Positions 23,374-32,752 of a DNA stretch of 48,969 bases are shown piece by piece. Numbering within the stretch: position 1 is the stretch's first letter; each line of letters begins with the position of its first letter. Under the pieces are notes generated by a model, which worked only from the letters and a program-made list of their open reading frames with translations, made no database searches and was not told the origin of the DNA. The DNA is from Deltaproteobacteria bacterium. GTDB lineage: Bacteria > Myxococcota_A > Polyangia > Polyangiales > Polyangiaceae. The stretch lies in assembly GCA_016218915.1 (NCBI GenBank), contig JACRCQ010000040.1, forward strand, positions 1 through 48,969, read 5' to 3'. Both the position numbers and the translations under genes were made by a program.

Positions 23374-24426
23374 TTGATACGACTGCAGGTCATCGTTCGA
23401 GCCACAGGGCTGCTGTGCATGGTCGCGGCGTTCGCCGCCCCTGGGCCGCGGCTCGCGCATGCCGACGATGCCCCGGTAGCGGTGCGACTCGAGTACGTCG
23501 CAGAGGATGGCTGTCCGAACGAGGAAGCGTTCCTCGCAGAGGTCAGTACCCGCACCAACCGGCTCGTAGTTGCTGCTGACGACTCTCCGGCGATCCTGAT
23601 CAAGGCGCACCTGCGCAAAGGCGGCGAGCAGCTGGCCTTTCGCGGAACTCTGGTGTTCGTGCGTCGCGCCAGCGAGGCAGCGCGCGACGTGGAGGGAGCA
23701 TCGTGCCAGGAGGTCGCCGAGGCTCTCGCGGTCGTGGTCGCCATGACTCTGGATCCTGACCGGGGTCGGCCACGTCGCGTCACTCCTCCACCCAAGCCGG
23801 TTCCATCCGCGCCACCGAGCGCCGAGCCTTTGCCCCCTGCTGCCCCGCCTCTGATCCCGATAGTCCTTGCGCCTGCGCCACGTCTTGAGCCCGAGCCTCG
23901 CCCTCGCAGCTTCTTTGCAGCGACGAGCCTTGGCGCAGGCGTGACTTCTGCAATGGCTCCGTGGCCTGCGTGGTATGGCGAGATCGCCCTGGAGCTGCGG
24001 CACCCGACGTCGACCCCCGCAGCACGAGCCTCGTTCTCCTATGCGGGAAGAAGCAGCTACGAGACACAGGAGGGGAGCTCTGACTTTCGTTGGCTGGGGA
24101 CGCGCGTGGAAGCCTGCTTCTGGGCTCTTGCTCTTGCGCCTGACTTCGCAGTGGAACCCTGGATCGGCTTTGAAGCCGGGGCCATAGGCACCACGGGGCG
24201 CACTGCGAACGGCAGTGCGAGCCACTGGCGAGGCTGGGCAGCGCCGGATGCGACCCTGCGTATGCGCTGGATCGTGGCTGAGCCGGTTGCGCTGTCGCTG
24301 GCCGCAGGAGGGGTAATTCCGCTGGTGCGCGACAGCTTCTACCTGCAGAGCTCAGGGCAGACGGTGTTTCGGCCTCCTGGGGTTGGCGTTCGGGCAGGAA
24401 TCGAAGCCTCCCTGCATTTTTGGTGA
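23374..24426 (+). CDS. Exported barrel-like protein, first gene of ECF sigma operon
   Basis: The 350-residue product (TTG start; the first ATG would be at residue 16 within the signal peptide) has a signal ending RLAHA-DD. The N-terminal part (VRLEYVAEDGCPNEEAFLAEV, FRGTLVF, GASCQEVAEALAVVVAMTLDPD) follows a pattern I recognise from Polyangiales envelope proteins. After a Pro-rich linker (PSAPPSAEPLPPAAPP) come about 170 residues of amphipathic strands ending IEASLHFW, as in outer-membrane barrels. Its TGA overlaps the sigma-factor GTG (GTGA), coupling the two. A sensing role for the sigma factor is inferred from context only. Confidence 0.72.
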   Translation: MIRLQVIVRATGLLCMVAAFAAPGPRLAHADDAPVAVRLEYVAEDGCPNEEAFLAEVSTRTNRLVVAADDSPAILIKAHLRKGGEQLAFRGTLVFVRRASEAARDVEGASCQEVAEALAVVVAMTLDPDRGRPRRVTPPPKPVPSAPPSAEPLPPAAPPLIPIVLAPAPRLEPEPRPRSFFAATSLGAGVTSAMAPWPAWYGEIALELRHPTSTPAARASFSYAGRSSYETQEGSSDFRWLGTRVEACFWALALAPDFAVEPWIGFEAGAIGTTGRTANGSASHWRGWAAPDATLRMRWIVAEPVALSLAAGGVIPLVRDSFYLQSSGQTVFRPPGVGVRAGIEASLHFW

Positions 24427-25088
24427 TCACAGACCCCCTTCCGCGACATCATCCCTACGTGCCCCCAACCCCGACAGCAACCTGGGATGGCGAGTCGCCG
24501 GTCGGGGATCCCCTGATCGCGAGCGCCCCCCTGCATGCTGAAGAGCCTGTGGCTCGTGCGGAGGCGCAAACGCGTGTCGAGTCCATGGTGCACAGCCACT
24601 ACCGGCTGGTGTGGCGACTGCTTCGCTGGCTCGGCGTACCACGCAACGAGCTTGATGACGTGACGCAAGACGTATTCTGGCTCGCATCGCAGCGCATGGA
24701 CCAGATCCGGCTCGGCAGCGAGTGGCCATACCTGTTTGGCGTGGCTCTCCGCAAAGCAGCTTCTGCCCGCAGAGCGGCCAGCGCTTATGGGTCCATCGTC
24801 GATCTCGAGCATTACGACGCTGCGGCGTCGCTGCCGCTGCCTGATCAGCAGATGGAGCAGGGGCAGGCACGGGAGCTTCTTTACGAGGTGCTGCAAGGCA
24901 TGAGCGAGGACTCGCGTCTGGTGTTTGCCCTCTTCGAGCTCGAGGAGCTGGAGATCACCGAGATCGCCCGCTTGCTCGAGATCCCGGTCGGAACCGTTGG
25001 CTCGAGGCTTCGACGGGCACGCGAGGAGTTCAGCCGCGAGGCACGACGCGTGAGAGCGCGTGTGGCGTTCCAGGGAAGGGAGCGATGA
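24423..25088 (+). CDS. ECF-type RNA polymerase sigma factor
   Basis: The 221-residue protein has sigma-70 region 2 (HYRLVWRLLRWLGVPRNEL, DDVTQDVFWLASQRM) and region 4 (LLYEVLQGMSEDSRLVFALFE, ITEIARLLEIPVGTVGSRLRRAREE, a helix-turn-helix that binds the -35). An N-terminal extension of about 50 residues precedes region 2. The GTG start lies inside the stop of the upstream barrel gene (GTGA). Its own stop overlaps the next gene's ATG (ATGA). The triple coupling implies fixed stoichiometry, and its target promoters are unknown. Confidence 0.92.
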   Translation: MITDPLPRHHPYVPPTPTATWDGESPVGDPLIASAPLHAEEPVARAEAQTRVESMVHSHYRLVWRLLRWLGVPRNELDDVTQDVFWLASQRMDQIRLGSEWPYLFGVALRKAASARRAASAYGSIVDLEHYDAAASLPLPDQQMEQGQARELLYEVLQGMSEDSRLVFALFELEELEITEIARLLEIPVGTVGSRLRRAREEFSREARRVRARVAFQGRER

Positions 25089-25930
25089 CCGTGCAACGTC
25101 TCGTGTCGAGCACGTCAGACGACTTCGAGCGCGCGCTGTTGCGATCCGCGCGCGGCGAAGGTCCCTCGCCCCAGGCTGTGCGCAAGGCGGCTGCGGCGCT
25201 CACGGGCGCTGCTGTGCTCACCGGGGTCGGGGCTGCTGCAGCTGCATCTGGAGCGTCATTGGCGAGCAAGGCGGCAGCGTCCGGTGCTGTCACCAAGGGC
25301 ATTGTCGCGTTGATGACCCCCTGGGTCGCAGCAGGCGTGGTGACCAGTGGCGCGGTGATCGGTGTGGTGACCGTGGTGGCCCATCGTGCGGACGTCGAGG
25401 TGCTGGCGCCAGAAGTGTCGGCTAGCGCCCCCTATCGCCCGCGTGGCGGTGTTCTCGCGCCTCCGCGCGCGGCAGCGTCGCAGCCTGCGCCGGAATCCTC
25501 GGCACCGGAAACGATCGAAGAGCTGGCAGCGCGCTCTGTGCCGATCGCTCCCCAGCCATCGGCCTCTGCGCCAGCTTCGGCCAGCGCAGCGCCTCCACCT
25601 GCGCCTTCGGCGTCTGCGCCCTTGTCCTCTGCCCCTGCGCCCGAGGTGCGCAGCTCGGTGACGGACGAGATCCGGGCCATGGATCAGGCGCGCGAGGCGC
25701 TCGCATCGGGCAAGTCCCAGGAAGCTCTGGCGCTGCTCGATCGGATGCGCCACGACTTTCCGCGGGGGGCGTTGTCGCTCGACGCTGAAGTGCTCCGGAT
25801 CGAGGCGTATGCGGCCAGTGGAAGGCGCGTGCGTGCGATCTACCTGTCCGAGCAATTCCTGCAGGCGCACCCGAACGATCCGCATGCGCCGCGCGTGCGC
25901 AGCATGCTGGCCGCGATGTCGAATCGGTGA
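25085..25930 (+). CDS. Membrane protein following ECF sigma factor, possible anti-sigma
   Basis: The 281-residue protein starts with about 30 cytoplasmic residues (DFERALLRSARGEGPSPQAV). An Ala/Gly-rich hydrophobic region with one or two TM helices follows (AAVLTGVGAAAAASGA, TPWVAAGVVTSGAVIGVVTVV). Next is a Pro/Ala/Ser-rich stretch (about 110-195), and a C-terminal helical TPR-like part (MDQAREALASGKSQEALALLDR, YLSEQFLQAHPNDPHAPRVR). It is coupled to the ECF sigma by an ATGA overlap. Gene order and topology suggest an anti-sigma or sigma partner, but no zinc-binding anti-sigma motif (HxxxCxxC) is seen, so this is inference. Confidence 0.7.
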   Translation: MTVQRLVSSTSDDFERALLRSARGEGPSPQAVRKAAAALTGAAVLTGVGAAAAASGASLASKAAASGAVTKGIVALMTPWVAAGVVTSGAVIGVVTVVAHRADVEVLAPEVSASAPYRPRGGVLAPPRAAASQPAPESSAPETIEELAARSVPIAPQPSASAPASASAAPPPAPSASAPLSSAPAPEVRSSVTDEIRAMDQAREALASGKSQEALALLDRMRHDFPRGALSLDAEVLRIEAYAASGRRVRAIYLSEQFLQAHPNDPHAPRVRSMLAAMSNR

Positions 25931-25969
25931 GCCCCCGCTCTTTTCAGAGCGTCAATCGGAGGAACGACG

Positions 25970-28465
25970 ATGAGAGCATCCAGGTGGATCCCGGCGTTGA
26001 TGGTCACTGTGTGCGGGTGCGGGGGCAATGTGCAGATGGGGCCGCCTCCAGCGTGCACGCCGGGCGCAAAGGTCGCCTGCAAGTGTCAAGGGGGTGAGCC
26101 AGGAATGCAGGTCTGCAACGCGCTCGGCACGGAGTACGGCGAATGCGTTGCCTACGCCGGTACCGCGATGTTCCAGTCGAGAAAGATGGACAAGGTCGAT
26201 CTGCTGCTCATGATCGACAACTCGGCGTCCATGGCAGACAAGCAGGAGGTGCTCGCCGTTGCCGTACCAGACCTGATCGAGCGACTGGTGAATCCCCTGT
26301 GCAACGACGGCAACCCTGCGGACGCCATGGGCAAGTGCGCGCCGGGCTTCATGCGCGAGTTCGACCCGGTCAACGACATCCACATCGGTGTGATCTCGTC
26401 GTCGATCGGAGGGCATGGTGCAGACTCCTGCTCTGACGTGCCCACGGCCCAGTACAACCCGCGCATGGCAGACATGTCGCATCTCATCGAACGGGCAGAC
26501 CCGATGGACCCGAGCAAGAAGGAGTCGACCTGGAACAACCAGGGATTCCTCGCATGGGATCCAAAGGCCAAGTACAACCCACCTGGCGACAGCAATGTTC
26601 AGACGCTCAAGGACAAGTTCACGGCCATCGTGCGCGGCACGGGACAGGATGGCTGCGGGTTCGAGGCGAGCCTCGAGGCCTGGTACCGCTTCCTGGTCGA
26701 CCCTGCTCCCTACCAGCGAATGGTCCCGTTCAGCTGCGACACCAACCAGGCCGAGCAAGGGGGGCAGTGCCGTGGTCCGGAAGGGGTCGATCTGGTCGTC
26801 CTGAGGCAGCGCGACGCGTTCGTGCGTCCTGACTCGGTGCTCGGCGTGGTCATGCTGACCGATGAGAACGACTGCTCCATCGTCGACGGCTGGCAGAACT
26901 ACATCGCAGTGCAGGCGTACAGCGGTCAGAACCCGTGGCACCTTCCGCGTGCGACCTCCCAGTGCCAGACTGATCCGAACGGCCCGCAGTGCATGTCCTG
27001 CGCGCAGGGTGACTTCAGCACAGACCCCGAGTGCTCCAAGGGGTTGTACTACTCCGACATCGAGGACAGCCTCAACCTCCGTTGCTTTCGTCAGAAGCAG
27101 CGCTTCGGCATTGACTTCACCTACCCGATCCGTCGCTACGTCAACGGGCTGAGCAAGCGAGTGTTCTCCGCTGCCGACGTCGCATTCCCGGTCAATCCGG
27201 GGTTTGCTGCTGACAAGGACTTCAACCCGCTCTACTGCACCAAGTACAGGGACAATGGCGATGGCACATTCGACATGTCGGTGTGCGAGACCGTGCTGCG
27301 CGATTCGAGCAGCCTGTTTCTCGCCGCGATCGTGGGCGTACCTTGGCAGGATATAGCCAACAATCCGAACGATCTGAAGCAGGGCTATCGCCCGGTCGAG
27401 CAGCTCGGTTGGAAGAAGAGCCAGTTCGAATCCAGCTCATCCGGAGCCTCCATTCCCCCGGGCGTCACTGAGACGATCACCGTCTGGGATCAGATCCTGG
27501 GAAAGGTCATCACCGATACCCAGGGCGACACCATGGGGATCGACTTCAGTCCAGCCGGCGAACCGAAGGATCCCCTGATGATCGAGTCGATTGAGCCTCG
27601 CTCCGGCACCAGTCCGGCCACGGGCGAGGCCCTGGCCGACATGAACGCTGCCACGCCGACGGCCAACCGGATCAATGGCCATGAGTGGGACATCAAGGGG
27701 CGAAACGACCTTCAGTACGCCTGCACGTTCAAGCTTCAGAACCCAAAGGATTGCAGCGCCAATTCCAGCTCGTGCGACTGCGCAGAAGCGGACGGGCTGA
27801 ACAACCCGCTCTGTCAGACCGAAACAGGCTCCTACGGCAAGACCCAGTACCGCGCCAAAGCGTATCCAGGTCGTCGTCAGCTCGCGGTGTTGCACGGCCT
27901 GGATCCGAGCCAGGCGGTGCTTGCGTCGATCTGCCCGTCCAACACGGACAACCCGTCGGCCGAGGATTTCGGCTATCGACCTGCGATCAAGGCGATCGTC
28001 AATCGTTTCAAGAAAGCGCTGGGGCCGAAATGCTGGGGGAGCCCGTTGAAGTACAACGGGGATGGCACAGTGCCTTGCACCGTTCTGGAGGCAACGAAGT
28101 ATCCGGAGGGCACAACGACGTGTCCGTCGTGCGTGATGGCTGGGAGAGTTGATCCGTCTGCGGAGGTGGTGGCAGAGCTCGCCAAGAACCCGGACTTCGT
28201 GCAGAACGGCCTCAAGTGTGTGTGCGAGATCCAGCAAGCGCAGCCGGGCGCGCCTCTCACTGCATGCATCGAGTCGACCGAGGATCCGGTGATTGTCATG
28301 GGCGCGCAGGTCGATGGCTGGTGCTGGGTGGACCCGGCCGCTCACCCGGGCGCCAATGCGCAGCTCGTTCTTGGTTGCGCAGCGAACGCCAAGCGCACGT
28401 TGCGCTTCGTGGGTGCGGGCAATTCGATGGCCGGAGCGGTTACGTTCCTCAGATGTGCGCCGTAG
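25970..28465 (+). CDS. Large secreted/lipoprotein with VWA-like domain
   Basis: The 831-residue product has a short signal ending VTVCGC (a possible lipobox) and Cys-rich CTPGAKVACKC. A VWA-like domain starts at about residue 77 (VDLLLMIDNSASMADKQ: metal-ion site D-x-S-x-S). Later strands include DIHIGVISSSIGG and VLGVVMLTDENDCS, the latter a hydrophobic strand ending in an acidic pair as in VWA folds. A Shine-Dalgarno CGGAGGA 6 nt upstream selects the ATG. Beyond about residue 300 the chain is rich in Cys and Gly with no recognised domain. It probably acts as a surface adhesin. It is 39 nt after the sigma-operon membrane protein, so co-transcription is possible. Confidence 0.82.
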   Translation: MRASRWIPALMVTVCGCGGNVQMGPPPACTPGAKVACKCQGGEPGMQVCNALGTEYGECVAYAGTAMFQSRKMDKVDLLLMIDNSASMADKQEVLAVAVPDLIERLVNPLCNDGNPADAMGKCAPGFMREFDPVNDIHIGVISSSIGGHGADSCSDVPTAQYNPRMADMSHLIERADPMDPSKKESTWNNQGFLAWDPKAKYNPPGDSNVQTLKDKFTAIVRGTGQDGCGFEASLEAWYRFLVDPAPYQRMVPFSCDTNQAEQGGQCRGPEGVDLVVLRQRDAFVRPDSVLGVVMLTDENDCSIVDGWQNYIAVQAYSGQNPWHLPRATSQCQTDPNGPQCMSCAQGDFSTDPECSKGLYYSDIEDSLNLRCFRQKQRFGIDFTYPIRRYVNGLSKRVFSAADVAFPVNPGFAADKDFNPLYCTKYRDNGDGTFDMSVCETVLRDSSSLFLAAIVGVPWQDIANNPNDLKQGYRPVEQLGWKKSQFESSSSGASIPPGVTETITVWDQILGKVITDTQGDTMGIDFSPAGEPKDPLMIESIEPRSGTSPATGEALADMNAATPTANRINGHEWDIKGRNDLQYACTFKLQNPKDCSANSSSCDCAEADGLNNPLCQTETGSYGKTQYRAKAYPGRRQLAVLHGLDPSQAVLASICPSNTDNPSAEDFGYRPAIKAIVNRFKKALGPKCWGSPLKYNGDGTVPCTVLEATKYPEGTTTCPSCVMAGRVDPSAEVVAELAKNPDFVQNGLKCVCEIQQAQPGAPLTACIESTEDPVIVMGAQVDGWCWVDPAAHPGANAQLVLGCAANAKRTLRFVGAGNSMAGAVTFLRCAP

Positions 28466-28516
28466 CGGGCTTGCCGGTGGCAAGCCCCTACGAACAGCGG
28501 GGTGCCCCTACGGCGC
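28457..28516. terminator. Two-sided hairpin/REP-like palindrome between convergent genes
   Basis: GGGCTTGCC (28467-28475), loop GGT and GGCAAGCCC (28479-28487) form a 9-bp GC stem. With one bulged C it extends outward: CGTAG (28461-28465, including the VWA-gene stop) pairs with CTACG (28488-28492). The end of the tricorn gene carries the same GCGCCGTAG sequence on the opposite strand (28508-28516), so the two stop codons lie in inverted copies. It is probably a bidirectional terminator; there is no T tract. Confidence 0.55.
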
Positions 28517-31500
28517 GGCGAATTTGGGCAATTGTTGTCCATAATTCGGGTAGGGCGGACGCACCAGCTTGGTGGGTGGCGTCTTGGCCAGCGCTTCCAT
28601 GGCCAGCTGGATCGCGCGCTCGAGCTGCGGGTCGTGCCCGGTGCGCGTCAGCGCAGGATCCTGCTCCACCTCGATGTCAGGCGCGATGCCCACATTCTCC
28701 ACTTCCCACTTGCCCTGCGTTCCGTACAACGCCCAGCGCGGCGCAGTCACGTACCCGCCATCGATGAGCCTGGGATAGCCACCAACCCCGACCAGTCCAC
28801 CCCAGGTCCTCACGCCGACCAGCGGCCCCAGCCCCGCCTTCTTGAACAGCCACGGGAGCGCGTCGCCTCCTGAGCCTGACATCTGGTTGGCTATCATCAC
28901 CTTGGGCCCGAAGATGGCCGCCATCGGGATGATCTGGTCCTCGCCTTCGCGCGTGGTTGCGCCCATCAACGGAGTCCACTTCAGGACGTTCACCATGTAG
29001 TCCGCGATCTGCCCGCCATGATTGAAGCGTTCATCGAGAATGACCGCTTCCTTGCCTACCTGCGAGAAGTAGTAACGGTTGAAGTTCGTGTACCCGCCGC
29101 CAGCCGTGTCAGGGATGTACACGTAGCCCACGCGCCCGCCCGTGAGCTGGTCGACTTTCTTGCGGCTGTCCTCCATCCAGGTGCGCAAGCGCAGCGCCGA
29201 CTCGGATCGTACCGGCACCACAGTCACCGGCCGGCTCTTGCTCCCATCGGAGTTGGGCCCCACCGTCAGCACGGTCTGCTTGCCACCCGTTCCCATGAGC
29301 AGCCGGCTCACGTCGTCGTCGCCCCTGCAATCCTGCCCATTCACCGCGATCAGGAAGTCCCCTTCCTTCACCTCGACTCCCGGCTCTGTGAGCGGTGCGC
29401 GCAACTTCGGATTCCAGTTCTCGCCTGACAGGATCCGCGCAAAACGGTAGCGGCCTTCCTCGATCCGCCAGTCAGCGCCGAGCAAGCCCGGATCCCCGCG
29501 GTCCTGCTTGGGGGTTGCTCCGCCTTGCGCCCACACATGCCCGAGAACCAGGTTGCCAAGGGCTTCCTCGAGCAGCTGGTTGAGGTCGTCGCGACTCCCG
29601 ATACCGTCGAGGAATCTCCCGTACAGCCGCTCTGCTTCCCCGAGGTTGAGCCCATGCGCATTCGGATCGTAGAGAAAGTCGCGCTCGATGCGCCAGACCT
29701 CGTGGAAGATCTGACGCCACTCCGCGCGCGGGTCGACCCACACCTCGACCCCCTCGGTCTTGAGCGCTCCATCTCCTGGCTTGGGAGGCTTGTCCGACGC
29801 TGCCAGGAACCACTTCTTGTCTTTCTCCCAGAGCACCTTCTTGCCGTCCGCTGATACCAGGAACGTCTGCAACCCGGCCCTGCCCGAGTCGATCTTCTCC
29901 AGGAACTTCTCGGCCTTTCGCGTCTTCAGATCGAAGCGCGTGATCTCGAGCGTGGGCGGCTCCTCTCGCAGGCTGAGATAGTCCTCGTCGGAAAAGGCCA
30001 ATGGCCCTGAGGCCAGGAACACCACCCCATCCGGCCCTTCGTCGATTCCAACATAGTTCGCGCGATCGACCGGAAGTGAAACAATTCGCTGGTCCAGCCC
30101 CTCGAAGTCGATGGTCACCAAGGTGGATGGCTTCGGGTGATCGCCTTTGTCCCCCTTGTTGTCCTTGTCCCCCTTGTCCCCCTTGTCGTCAGCCTTGCCC
30201 TTGCCTGCCAGGTCCTTCTTCGCGTCCCCCTCCTCGTCGCTCTCCGGGGCCACAGGCGAAGGCACCGACTTCTTCAGCACCATCGCGTACAGGCTGCTCG
30301 TCACCGGACGTCCATACGCCATCATGCCTCCGGTCTGGGCAAGTCCCACATCGGTGCTTGCGAGGAACCAGAGGTACTTGCCGCTTCGATCGAAACGAGG
30401 CGAGTACGCCTCGCTGCGCCCGTCGGTCACCTGGCGCGCCACCTTGTCCTTTATCGAGTAGATGAAGACCGCATGGAAGAAGTTGGGCAGCTGCTTGGTG
30501 TAGGCCACGAAGCGCGAATCCGGTGACCAGGCGGCCCGGAAGTCAGCACCCTCGTAGCGGTCGGTGTCGATCTTCTCCAGCACCGGGTGATCCAGGTCGA
30601 TCAGCCAGAGGTTCAATCGCTTGTCCGTGAGAAGAAGCTTCTTGCTGTCCGGTGACCAGCGCGGCTCGTAGAAGTAGGAAGGCGGCGCTCCGAGCTCCAG
30701 GGTCCGCACCGGCCCTTGCCCGTCCGGCGCCCGGAAGTGGAGCGCATACTCCCCCGAGTCGTCCGACAGCCACGCGATCCACTTGCCGTCCGGCGAGAAC
30801 GCCGGATCCCGGTCCGCCACTCCGGTCGTGCGCGTCAGGTTGCGTACGTCGCCCTTCTCCGCAGGGACCGAGAGAATCTCGCCGCGCGCTTCGATCGCCA
30901 CCCGCTTGCCGCTCGGCGAGATCGCCGCGTGCAGGATCTGCTTGGGGGCGACCTTGTCGAACCGCGCCCGCACCTGCGGCAGATCCGCAGAGATGCTGAT
31001 GGGCACCACGCGCGTGCTTCCCGTGGTCAGGTCATAGAGCGATATCCGGCCGAGCTGCTCGAAGACGATCGCACCTGGGCCTGCGGACGCGTACCGCATG
31101 TCGAGGCCGTCGGCGTTCTTGACCAGCTCTCGCACCTCGTTGCTCTTGGTGTCGTAGGAGAACAGCGTGTAGGGCCCGCTCCGATCGGACAGGAAGTAGA
31201 CCTTGTCACCGACCCAGCTCGGGAACCGGTCGTTGGAGTTGTCGCGTGGCACCTTGACGATGTGCGAGTCGGAAAGGTCCGCGACCCAGATCGGGGTCGT
31301 CTGGCCGCCGCGGTACTTCTTCCAGGCAGGTTGCCACTGCGGGTAGGGGATGTACGCCAATCGCTTTGCATCGGGCGAATAGCTTGCTTCATTGCCCGAT
31401 GGCAGGGGCAGCTCCTCCGGGAATCCGCCGTTGAGCGGGACCGTGAAGAGCTTGGGCAGATCGCGCGGCGTTGCGCGCCAGGAGCGCATCAGCACCCGGC

Positions 31501-31960
31501 TGCCGTCCGGCGTCCATCCGAGCGCTTCGTCATCGCTCGGATGCCACGTCAGCCGCTGCGGCTCACCCCCTGCTGCGGAGACCACGTACACGTCGGCATT
31601 GCCGTCGTAGACGCCGGTGAAGGCAATCCGGGATCCGTCAGGCGAGAAGAGCGGACGGAAGTTGACCAGCTGCCCGGTCACCAGCCGCTGGGCCGTGCCC
31701 CCGTCGCGAGGCACGCTCCAGATCTCCCCTGCGTAGTTGAAGGCGATGTGCGTACGCGACAAGGTCGGGTTCTGCAGGAGCCGCGGCACGTCGGTCCCGG
31801 AAGGCGGGGGAGAGCCGCGAAGTTCGCCGCTTGCCGACGGAGCGAGGGGAAGCCCCTCGATCCCTGGCTTTGCGAACAGCCTCGATGCGAACACGGCGAC
31901 TGCGATGAGAGCCACGCCAACGGTCACCGCCTTTGCGGTGGTACGCTCCTGCGTCTTCAT
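28508..31960 (-). CDS. Tricorn-type protease homologue, envelope
   Basis: The 1150-residue protein has an N-terminal TM/signal segment (TVGVALIAVAVFASRLFA). Two WD40/beta-propeller-like regions follow with repeated FSPDGSRIAF, WSPDSKKLLLTDK and FSPDGKWIAWLSDD units (residues about 60-560). A Lys/Asp/Gly-rich insert lies at about 575-612. Then come a tricorn core, a PDZ domain (about 850-900, VEVKEGDFLIAVNGQD) and an S41 peptidase domain. The likely nucleophile is Ser in MSGSGGDA (about residue 1028) with a preceding LGHVWAQGG segment. It would degrade oligopeptides, here outside the cytoplasm. A Shine-Dalgarno GGAGG (31969-31973) lies 8 nt from the ATG. The stop is in the shared hairpin region. 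Confidence 0.9.
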   Translation of the reverse strand: MKTQERTTAKAVTVGVALIAVAVFASRLFAKPGIEGLPLAPSASGELRGSPPPSGTDVPRLLQNPTLSRTHIAFNYAGEIWSVPRDGGTAQRLVTGQLVNFRPLFSPDGSRIAFTGVYDGNADVYVVSAAGGEPQRLTWHPSDDEALGWTPDGSRVLMRSWRATPRDLPKLFTVPLNGGFPEELPLPSGNEASYSPDAKRLAYIPYPQWQPAWKKYRGGQTTPIWVADLSDSHIVKVPRDNSNDRFPSWVGDKVYFLSDRSGPYTLFSYDTKSNEVRELVKNADGLDMRYASAGPGAIVFEQLGRISLYDLTTGSTRVVPISISADLPQVRARFDKVAPKQILHAAISPSGKRVAIEARGEILSVPAEKGDVRNLTRTTGVADRDPAFSPDGKWIAWLSDDSGEYALHFRAPDGQGPVRTLELGAPPSYFYEPRWSPDSKKLLLTDKRLNLWLIDLDHPVLEKIDTDRYEGADFRAAWSPDSRFVAYTKQLPNFFHAVFIYSIKDKVARQVTDGRSEAYSPRFDRSGKYLWFLASTDVGLAQTGGMMAYGRPVTSSLYAMVLKKSVPSPVAPESDEEGDAKKDLAGKGKADDKGDKGDKDNKGDKGDHPKPSTLVTIDFEGLDQRIVSLPVDRANYVGIDEGPDGVVFLASGPLAFSDEDYLSLREEPPTLEITRFDLKTRKAEKFLEKIDSGRAGLQTFLVSADGKKVLWEKDKKWFLAASDKPPKPGDGALKTEGVEVWVDPRAEWRQIFHEVWRIERDFLYDPNAHGLNLGEAERLYGRFLDGIGSRDDLNQLLEEALGNLVLGHVWAQGGATPKQDRGDPGLLGADWRIEEGRYRFARILSGENWNPKLRAPLTEPGVEVKEGDFLIAVNGQDCRGDDDVSRLLMGTGGKQTVLTVGPNSDGSKSRPVTVVPVRSESALRLRTWMEDSRKKVDQLTGGRVGYVYIPDTAGGGYTNFNRYYFSQVGKEAVILDERFNHGGQIADYMVNVLKWTPLMGATTREGEDQIIPMAAIFGPKVMIANQMSGSGGDALPWLFKKAGLGPLVGVRTWGGLVGVGGYPRLIDGGYVTAPRWALYGTQGKWEVENVGIAPDIEVEQDPALTRTGHDPQLERAIQLAMEALAKTPPTKLVRPPYPNYGQQLPKFAAP

Positions 31961-31990
31961 CTCCTGGTCCTCCGGACGCGCAGCTTACCC

Positions 31991-32716
31991 TCAGCGGGCG
32001 CTGGTTCCCAGGACGTAGATGCACCAGGGGGCGATGCGCGTCTCGCTCACCCAACGTACCGGCTCCTGCCCACTCGCCAACGGACAGGACACGGCCACCG
32101 GCTCGAGCCCAGCACTCTGGTAGACACGCCGGTAGTCGTCGTCCGACCACAGGACGTCCTCGACCGGCCTCGGGTCGTCGACGTCCTTCATCACGATCCG
32201 TACGCGATCGCCGCTGCGCGCCTGCTGGTTCTCCGGAAAGTCCTTCGTGGTGAACGATGCCCACTCGTTCACGTAGATCGCGGGCCTCGACACAAGGTTG
32301 ATGATCCGCCCGCCCGGACGAAGCCGGTCGCGCAGCTGCTCCAGAAGCATTCGCTTCCTGTGGGCCGTGGGGATGTTGTCAAAGGGGAATGCCGCGAGCA
32401 CCAGATCATAGGCGCTGCGGGCGATCCCGGAGAGATCGTCGCCATCGACCAGACGGTACTCTCCTTGAGGGTCCAGCTCCCGGGCCTGGGCGATCATCTC
32501 CGGGGCGTTGTCGATGCCCAGGGTGGAGAATCCCAGGTTGCGAAGAAACCGCGTGGATCTGCCTGCGCCGCAGCCGAAGTCGAGCGCGTCGAGTCCCGAC
32601 ACGTGCTGAGCGATGATCGCTGCCATGTCGCGGAAGGCGAGCAGGTAGGTGCCAGGAAACTGCAGACGTGCGTAGGCCGCGGCCCGCATCGGGTCCGCAT
32701 AGCAGTTGGTGTTCAT
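31991..32716 (-). CDS. Class I SAM-dependent methyltransferase
   Basis: About 241 residues. Motif I is LDFGCGAGRSTRFL, with motif II LGIDNAPEMIA, motif III-like YRLVDGDDL, and DLVLAAFPFDNIP in the place of the motif IV acceptor/catalytic strand, followed by LRPGGRIINLVS. This is a small-molecule-type methyltransferase with no substrate hint. The start is the ATG at 32716, which has GGAG 6 nt upstream; an ATG at 32728 is also open. It follows the other methyltransferase-like gene by a short gap and lies downstream of the same divergent regulator, so both probably belong to one operon. Confidence 0.78.
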   Translation of the reverse strand: MNTNCYADPMRAAAYARLQFPGTYLLAFRDMAAIIAQHVSGLDALDFGCGAGRSTRFLRNLGFSTLGIDNAPEMIAQARELDPQGEYRLVDGDDLSGIARSAYDLVLAAFPFDNIPTAHRKRMLLEQLRDRLRPGGRIINLVSRPAIYVNEWASFTTKDFPENQQARSGDRVRIVMKDVDDPRPVEDVLWSDDDYRRVYQSAGLEPVAVSCPLASGQEPVRWVSETRIAPWCIYVLGTSAR

Positions 32717-32752
32717 GACAGGCTCCATCGCATGCTGCCTTTCTGCGGCACT

